Assembly: GCA_014843695.1 (NCBI GenBank)
Contig: CM026400.1
Span: 39,546,800-39,610,799 of the forward strand
Length of the DNA: 64,000 nucleotides
From: Archivesica marissinica
Lineage: Eukaryota; Mollusca; Bivalvia; Venerida; Vesicomyidae
Direction of reading: 5' to 3'
The notes under the pieces were generated by a model, which was given only the letters and a program-made list of their open reading frames with translations, was not told the DNA's origin and did no database searches. The translations under genes and the position numbers were made by a program. This document shows positions 58,578 through 64,000 of this stretch, piece by piece. How positions within the stretch are numbered: the first letter of the stretch is position 1; the number at the start of each line of letters is the position of its first letter.

Positions 58578-58813
58578 GTGGAAGTCGTGATAGCACAGTG
58601 GTAACGCGTTCGCTTCTGGTACGAAATGGCTGGCGTTCGAGCCCCGCTGAAGTCGTTACGAGTGTGCCCTTAAGCAGCAAGGCATTTAAAATTCACGTTG
58701 CCTCTTCTCTTTCCCTCGTGGCGATGGATTCCACCAGGAATGAGGTCTCCAGAGTGATTAATATAAGTTGTAAGAATTTGTTTCACAATCGAGCTAAAAT
58801 TAAGTTGTATAAA
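58578..58813 (+). mobile_element. SINE-C copy 2, right inverted copy
   Basis: Mirror of 37385-37620. Confidence 0.85.
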
Positions 58814-59035
58814 CTAAGTACTGGTTAACCTCTGCAGCCTGCCCATGAAATGTGTTGTTAGGTAAACTGCCCGTCGCTCAAATGGGCAACCGGTAGTTTA
58901 GTTTAATCATATTTGATTTCTCGATTCAGTTTACATGCATTATACTAGAGGACATAGAAAACGCACACCTACATTATATGAATATTATTACATGAAAACG
59001 AAATACGAAGGATTCCATCAAAGATATATCACACC

Positions 59036-59041
59036 TTTATT
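59036..59041 (-). promoter_or_regulatory. Polyadenylation signal, mirrored copy
   Basis: tttatt on the plus strand, the mirror of AATAAA at 37157-37162, downstream of the duplicated SLC16-like exon on the minus strand. Confidence 0.5.
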
Positions 59042-59251
59042 ACAAAACATAAACTGAACAACTAAAAATATTCCAAAATGTTTAAAACTATGTATTTATA
59101 TAGTTATTGTTTTTCATGTAAAAGCACACTTATCCGAAGTGTGCGTTGTATATGTCCGCTAGTATATAATACAATACATGACAATTTCAAGAAACGTAAA
59201 ATAAACGTAAAATAAATAAAATTCTTTGACGCAACTGGCACTACGATAAAA

Positions 59252-59361
59252 TCATCGGTTGTATACATATGGAAGAACATTCATTGCGCCACCTACAAGG
59301 AATAAAACCCCAGCAACGACGAATGATAAATCGTAGCCCCCTGTCATATCCCGTATCCAAC
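59252..59361 (-). CDS. Duplicate last exon of the SLC16/MFS transporter-like gene
   Basis: Exact mirror of 36837-36946: acceptor, 110-bp coding exon with WIRDMTGGYDLSFVVAG, TGA stop (59252-59254 on the plus strand) and 3' flank. The partner of the penultimate exon would lie at about 64.6 kb, beyond the window. If the inversion is real, two gene ends point toward each other across the spacer. Either both are active genes or one is a partial copy. If the right contig is an allelic copy, this is simply the same exon seen twice. Confidence 0.8.
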
Positions 59362-59427
59362 CTGAACATTCAAGTGTCAGTCTCAGTAACTAGATATATT
59401 TACGTACATTTGTAACATGATAATTAA

Positions 59428-59784
59428 AGAAAAAGGTGTTTATAATAGTATCGTGTCACCTCTATTTAAAAGGACACGAGACACCTCTTTTTTATGAATA
59501 TCAGTAAAAGTAAAGTGTGAAGTAAAGTGTTTGTTTATTATAGTGTCACCCCTATTTAAAGGACCAGCCAGTTCTGACTTATGAGACAACTCTTTTTTAT
59601 GAACGTCAGTACTTCCAGAATCCTATACTTGTATGCCAGGAGACAGACTGGTAGGCAATCGGTACCCATTATTTAACTAGCTAGCGGCTCACCAACCGGC
59701 CATATCAGAACGAACCCTGACGAGATTCGAACCTTCGACCCCACGCTCAGTAGGAGGACGCCTTAACTACTAGGCCACGGAGCC
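59428..59784 (-). mobile_element. SINE-D, right inverted copy
   Basis: Mirror of 36414-36770. Confidence 0.65.
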
Positions 59785-59832
59785 GTTCAATATATAGGAC
59801 AGTAACAACAGTTAAGTCACATGACCTAACTA

Positions 59833-61231
59833 AATACACATCAACACGGTGTACCAAAGCACGTGTAATACACATCAACACGGTGTACCAAATCACGTGT
59901 AATACACATCAACACGGTGTACCAAAGCACGTGTAATACACATCAACACGGTGTACCAAATCACGTGCAATACACATCAACACGGTGTACCAAATCACGT
60001 GTAATACACATCAACACGATGTACCAAATCACGTGTAATACACATCAACACGGTGTACCAAAGCACGTGCAATACACATCAACACGGTGTACCAAATCAC
60101 GTGTAATACACATCAACACGGTGTACCAATCCACGTGTAATACACATCAACACGATGTACCAAATGACGTGTAATACACATCAACACGGTGTACCAAAGC
60201 ACGTGCAATACACATCAACACGGTGTACCAAATCACGTGTAATACACATCAACACGGTGTACCAATCCACGTGTAATACACATCAACACGGTGTACCAAA
60301 TCACGTGTAATACACATCAACACGGTGTACCAAATCACGTGTAATACACATCAACACGGTGTACCAAATCACGTGTAATACACATCAACACGATGTACCA
60401 AATCACGTGCAATACACATCAACACGATGTACCAAAACACGTGTAATACACATCAACACGGTGTACCAAAGCACGTGTAATACACATCAACACGGTGTAC
60501 CAAATCACGTGTAATACACATCAACACGGTGTACCAAATCACGTGTAATACACATCAACACGATGTACCAAATCACGTGTAATACACATCAACACGGTGT
60601 ACCAATCCACGTGTAATACACATCAACACGGTGTACCAAATCACGTGTAATACACATCAACACGGTGTACCAAATCACGTGTAATAAACATCAACACGGT
60701 GTACCAAATCACGTGTAATACACATCAACACGGTGTACCAAATCACGTGTAATACACATCAACACGGTGTACCAAATCACGTGTAATACACATCAACACG
60801 GTGTACCAAAGCACGTGTAATACACATCAACACGGTGTACCAAATCACGTGTAATACACATCAACACGGTGTACCAAATCACGTGTAATACACATCAACA
60901 CGATGTACCAAATCACGTGTAATACACATCAACACGGTGTACCAAATCACGTGTAATACACATCAACACGGTGTACCAAATCACGTGTAATACACATCAA
61001 CACGGTGTACCAAAGCACGTGTAATACACATCAACACGGTGTAACAAATCACGTGTAATACACATCAACACGGTGTACCAAATCACGTGTAATACACATC
61101 AATACGGTGTACCAATCCACGTGTAATACACATCAACACTATGTACCAATCCACGTGTAATACACATCAATACGGTGTACCAATCCACGTGTAATACACA
61201 TCAACACTATGTACCAATCCACGTGTAATAC
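59833..61231. repeat. 34-bp CACGTG satellite (right inverted copy)
   Basis: Reverse complement of 34967-36365. Units nearest the exon are in the same order as on the left. The outer units differ (for example aatacggtgtaccaatccac and aacactatgtacc near 61100-61210). Confidence 0.97.
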
Positions 61232-61269
61232 AACAGCTACTAAAGGAACGTCCTGCAGTAGATTATCAC

Positions 61270-61530
61270 TCGTAATCCAGGGATCGCAGGTTCGATCTCC
61301 CGTCTGACCCTAATAAAATTAACAGTCATTCAGATGGGACGTTAAACCGAGGTATCGTGTCGGTGCTTTACACTGCACATAAAACATAAAAGAACCAGAG
61401 GAGACTCTGGAATGGGTCTCTGTCTGTATCATTGCACTATCCTCCAAACATCTAAAATGACTAATCTCTTTAGGAGGCGTCGCTCACATGGGCAACATGT
61501 AGCGACGATAAATAAACGTAAAACACACAC
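61270..61530 (+). mobile_element. SINE-B copy 3, right inverted copy
   Basis: Mirror of 34661-34917 with small differences. Confidence 0.85.
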
Positions 61531-61544
61531 ATATTATCACTTAC

Positions 61545-61757
61545 AGACGGATCTGCAGTTCAGTGGTTAACACGTTGGTCTTGTAATCTAGGGATCGCAG
61601 GTTCGATCCCCCGTCTGACCCTAATAAAATTGAACAGTCTTTCAAATGGGACTTTATACCGAGGTCTTCTTGTATCGGTACTTTACATCGTGCACGTAAA
61701 CGAACCAGAGGAGAGTGTGGAGTGGGTCTTTGTCTGTATAGTTGCACGTTCCTCCTG
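61545..61757 (+). mobile_element. SINE-B copy 2, right inverted copy
   Basis: Mirror of 34434-34643, a few bases longer and with several substitutions. Confidence 0.85.
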
Positions 61758-62282
61758 GAACTACATACCTTCTAAATACCATCTATAATTTACCACTACA
61801 CGTGAAATTACATTTTTCTTTATGCCCCCATTATGTTTTACCTTATCCGCCCTGTCAGCCCCCCCCCACATAATTATGTTCACCTTGTTGTGAAATCAAT
61901 AGCTCAGCCACTGATAAAGAAACAGACACCAATCATTGACATCAGCAACAAGTGTAAAACACACAGAAACGAAATAATCCACATGAACTTCATTTGATAT
62001 TAGCTACGTTTCCGCGTCGTTGACTTACCCACATGCACTGGCTGGCGTTTTGTATAGAACACGGTTATCAGTACCCCATTGACATAGTTCTAATTTGCTA
62101 CAACAATCGTGATAGTTCACATTACAATCCAGTAATTGTTTCAGTACATGGGAGAGGGAGAGGGGGATCAAGGGCAGACATTCAAAGGACTCACCGTGAA
62201 CGTAAGAAGGCAGAAAACGGAGAGCATGACGACAAAGAGCCACATATTGATTAATCAACAATTGAATTGTGGACAGTATTTG
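61758..62282. other. Mirror of intronic left segment 33943-34433
   Basis: No gene recognised. It differs from the left by substitutions and by an extra segment of about 30 bp around 61915-61950. Confidence 0.5.
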
Positions 62283-62463
62283 ACAGACGGATCTGTAGTC
62301 CAGTGGTTAACACGCTGGACTGGTTATCCAGGGGATCGCAGGTTCGATCCCCCGTCTGATCCTGATACAATTAACAGTCTTTAATCTTTACACCATGCAC
62401 GTAAACGAACCCGAGGAGACTCTGGAATGGGTCTCTGTCTGTATCATTGCACTATCCTCAAAC
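62283..62463 (+). mobile_element. SINE-B copy 1, right inverted copy
   Basis: Mirror of 33766-33942 with head gacggatctgtagtccagtg and B-box ggttcgatccccc. The tail is truncated. Confidence 0.85.
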
Positions 62464-62512
62464 AATAGTTTGAGCTGTACTCTTCATTAAACTGTCATCA
62501 AGTTGTAATGAA

Positions 62513-62762
62513 TGTCCGATTAACCTCAATGGTTAGCGTGCTCGCTTCTCACCAATGCAATCCGGGTCCGATCCTCAGACGGTGAACTATGTGAGATGGT
62601 ACGGTGGTTGCCAGATCGGACTGGTGGGTTTTCTCCGGGTACTCCGGTTTCCTCCCACACGAATGACCACATATACGCTTTCATCCGCGCCAACGAGAGT
62701 GATTAATATAAGTTGTTAGAACTTGCTTCGCAATCGTTGTAAAATAAATAAAGTTTAAACTT
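62513..62762 (+). mobile_element. SINE-A copy 2, right inverted copy
   Basis: Mirror of 33463-33712. The A-box is changed (attaacctcaatggttagcg against attaacgcagtggttagcg on the left). Confidence 0.88.
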
Positions 62763-63429
62763 TGTAATGTCAACATAAACACACTCCTTCACGGTGACAG
62801 CTATAAGGATTTTGCAACCAACACCGAGTAATTTTCCTTGCTGTACACGAATACATTATTGGCAGTGAAAGGTTCTGAGATGGATGAATTCTAAAAGGTT
62901 CACATGGCGGATTCCAATCTGAATGCTGTCGTTATTGACACAACAACCGATCCTATTCAACCACTTTTCTTTAAGCTAATCAATTTTCGTGCTACGATTT
63001 GATAGTTCATGTTCTTGAACTTTCTTCAAATGTTCCTTTAAATATTAACCATTTTCTTTTCTTAACATCAAAAACTATTGACTTACTAATAAAATAACTT
63101 CTGAAATTCTTTAGCATATACCTAGAATAGCTTTCACGTATTTTCATTGTTTTATATATATATTATTCTCCTGCCAACCAATTGATAGGGAGAAGATCTA
63201 TATACGTTTTCTTTCATTCTAATCCCTTTCAGTCTACTGCTGTTAAGCTGCATGTGACGTAAGCTTGACGTAAGCTGCATGTGACGTTAGCTGTCGGTGC
63301 GACATTACACGCCAAAACAAACAAGCACACAGTTGTTTTAGCCTTATTATATTAAGCTCACTATTTACACAGTACCGGTAACTATGCCAGCACGAGTGAC
63401 GACAAAAAGAAATTAGTTTAAACAATATT
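62763..63429. other. Mirror of intronic left segment 32816-33462
   Basis: No gene recognised. Differences from the left include an expanded gtaagctt/gacgtaagct duplication near 63250-63290. Confidence 0.5.
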
Positions 63430-64000
63430 TATATTTGTAGCCACAAATGCAAATGTAACATAAATCTGTACCAACTCGGCCGTACTATAACATCCACACG
63501 GTGTAGCGTCAAATGCAGATATAGCATAAAGCTGTACCAACTCGGCCGTACTAACATCCACACGGTGTAGCGACAAATGCAGATATAGCAAACATCTGTA
63601 CCAACTCGGCCGTACTAACATCCACACGGTGTAGCGACAAATGCAGATATAGCAAACATCTGCACCAACTCGGCCGTACTAACATCCACACGGTGTAGCG
63701 ACAAATGCAGATATAGCATAAATCTGTACCAACTCGACCGTAGTAACATCCACACGGTGTAGCGACAAATGCAGATATAGCAAAAATCTGTACCAACTCG
63801 GCCGTACTAACATCCACACGGTGTAGCGACAAATGCAAATGTAGCATAAATCTGTACCAACTCGACCGTAGTAACATCCACATGGTGTAGCACAAATGCA
63901 GATGTAGCATAAATCTGTACCAACTCGACCGTACTAACATCCACACGGTGTAGCGACAAATGCAAATGTAGCATAAATCTGTACCAACTCGACCGTAGTA
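63430..64000. repeat. 64-bp satellite (right inverted copy), cut by window end
   Basis: Reverse complement of the 31733-32815 array: ccaactcggccgtactaaca and tccacacggtgtagcgacaa. About nine units are visible. Confidence 0.96.

Overview
The window is eukaryotic, very repeat-rich and AT-rich nuclear DNA. It contains spliced exons, non-LTR retrotransposon remnants, tRNA-derived SINEs, pogo-type and mariner transposons and many unrelated satellite arrays. This mix, together with an SLC16-like gene and pogo transposases ending in a PHD-type finger, suggests a lophotrochozoan animal, most likely a mollusc (inference, not proven). There are no bacterial-style operons. Three runs of exactly 1,000 N (3907-4906, 24977-25976, 50532-51531) are scaffold gaps.

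Layout. 1-3906: a 30-bp-family satellite. 4907-12080: degenerate unique DNA with a minus-strand jockey/CR1-like LINE remnant (7165-9665), a SINE and a 14-bp satellite. 12079-12746: an internally deleted mariner. 13091-21755: satellites with periods of about 36, 15, 41 and 46 bp. 21756-24976: mostly featureless, with a SINE and a truncated coding fragment. 25979-30809: two related pogo-like transposons in tandem, the first a pseudogene with terminal inverted repeats, the second with an intact DDD triad and a 15-nt first exon. 31274-31463: a MITE. 31500-31625 and 36837-36946: the last two exons of a host monocarboxylate-transporter-like (SLC16/MFS) gene on the + strand. Its intron is filled with 64-bp and 34-bp satellites and SINEs. 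37385-44925: SINEs, three more satellites and scrambled L1-type remnants. 44926-50531: a segment not repeated elsewhere in the window, with L1-type and jockey-like LINE remnants.

The dominant structure is a giant inverted duplication. Everything from at least 32.2 kb to 43.1 kb recurs in reverse complement from 53.1 kb to the window end, and the G-rich array recurs on both sides. Mirrored positions in the inner arm add to 96198. The right arm therefore carries a second copy of the SLC16-like terminal exon (59252-59361, minus). Divergence is uneven: essentially none seen at about 36.0-40.4 kb, roughly 1% at 40.9-42.4 kb, and several percent with indels at 32-35 kb. The join to the right arm lies in an N gap, so the inversion may be a real palindrome or an allelic contig scaffolded in inverse orientation.

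The genes do not form a pathway. One host gene end is embedded in mobile and satellite DNA. The clearest protein-coding content is the second pogo-like transposase and the SLC16-like exons. Most other long open frames are by-products of satellites whose unit length is a multiple of three.
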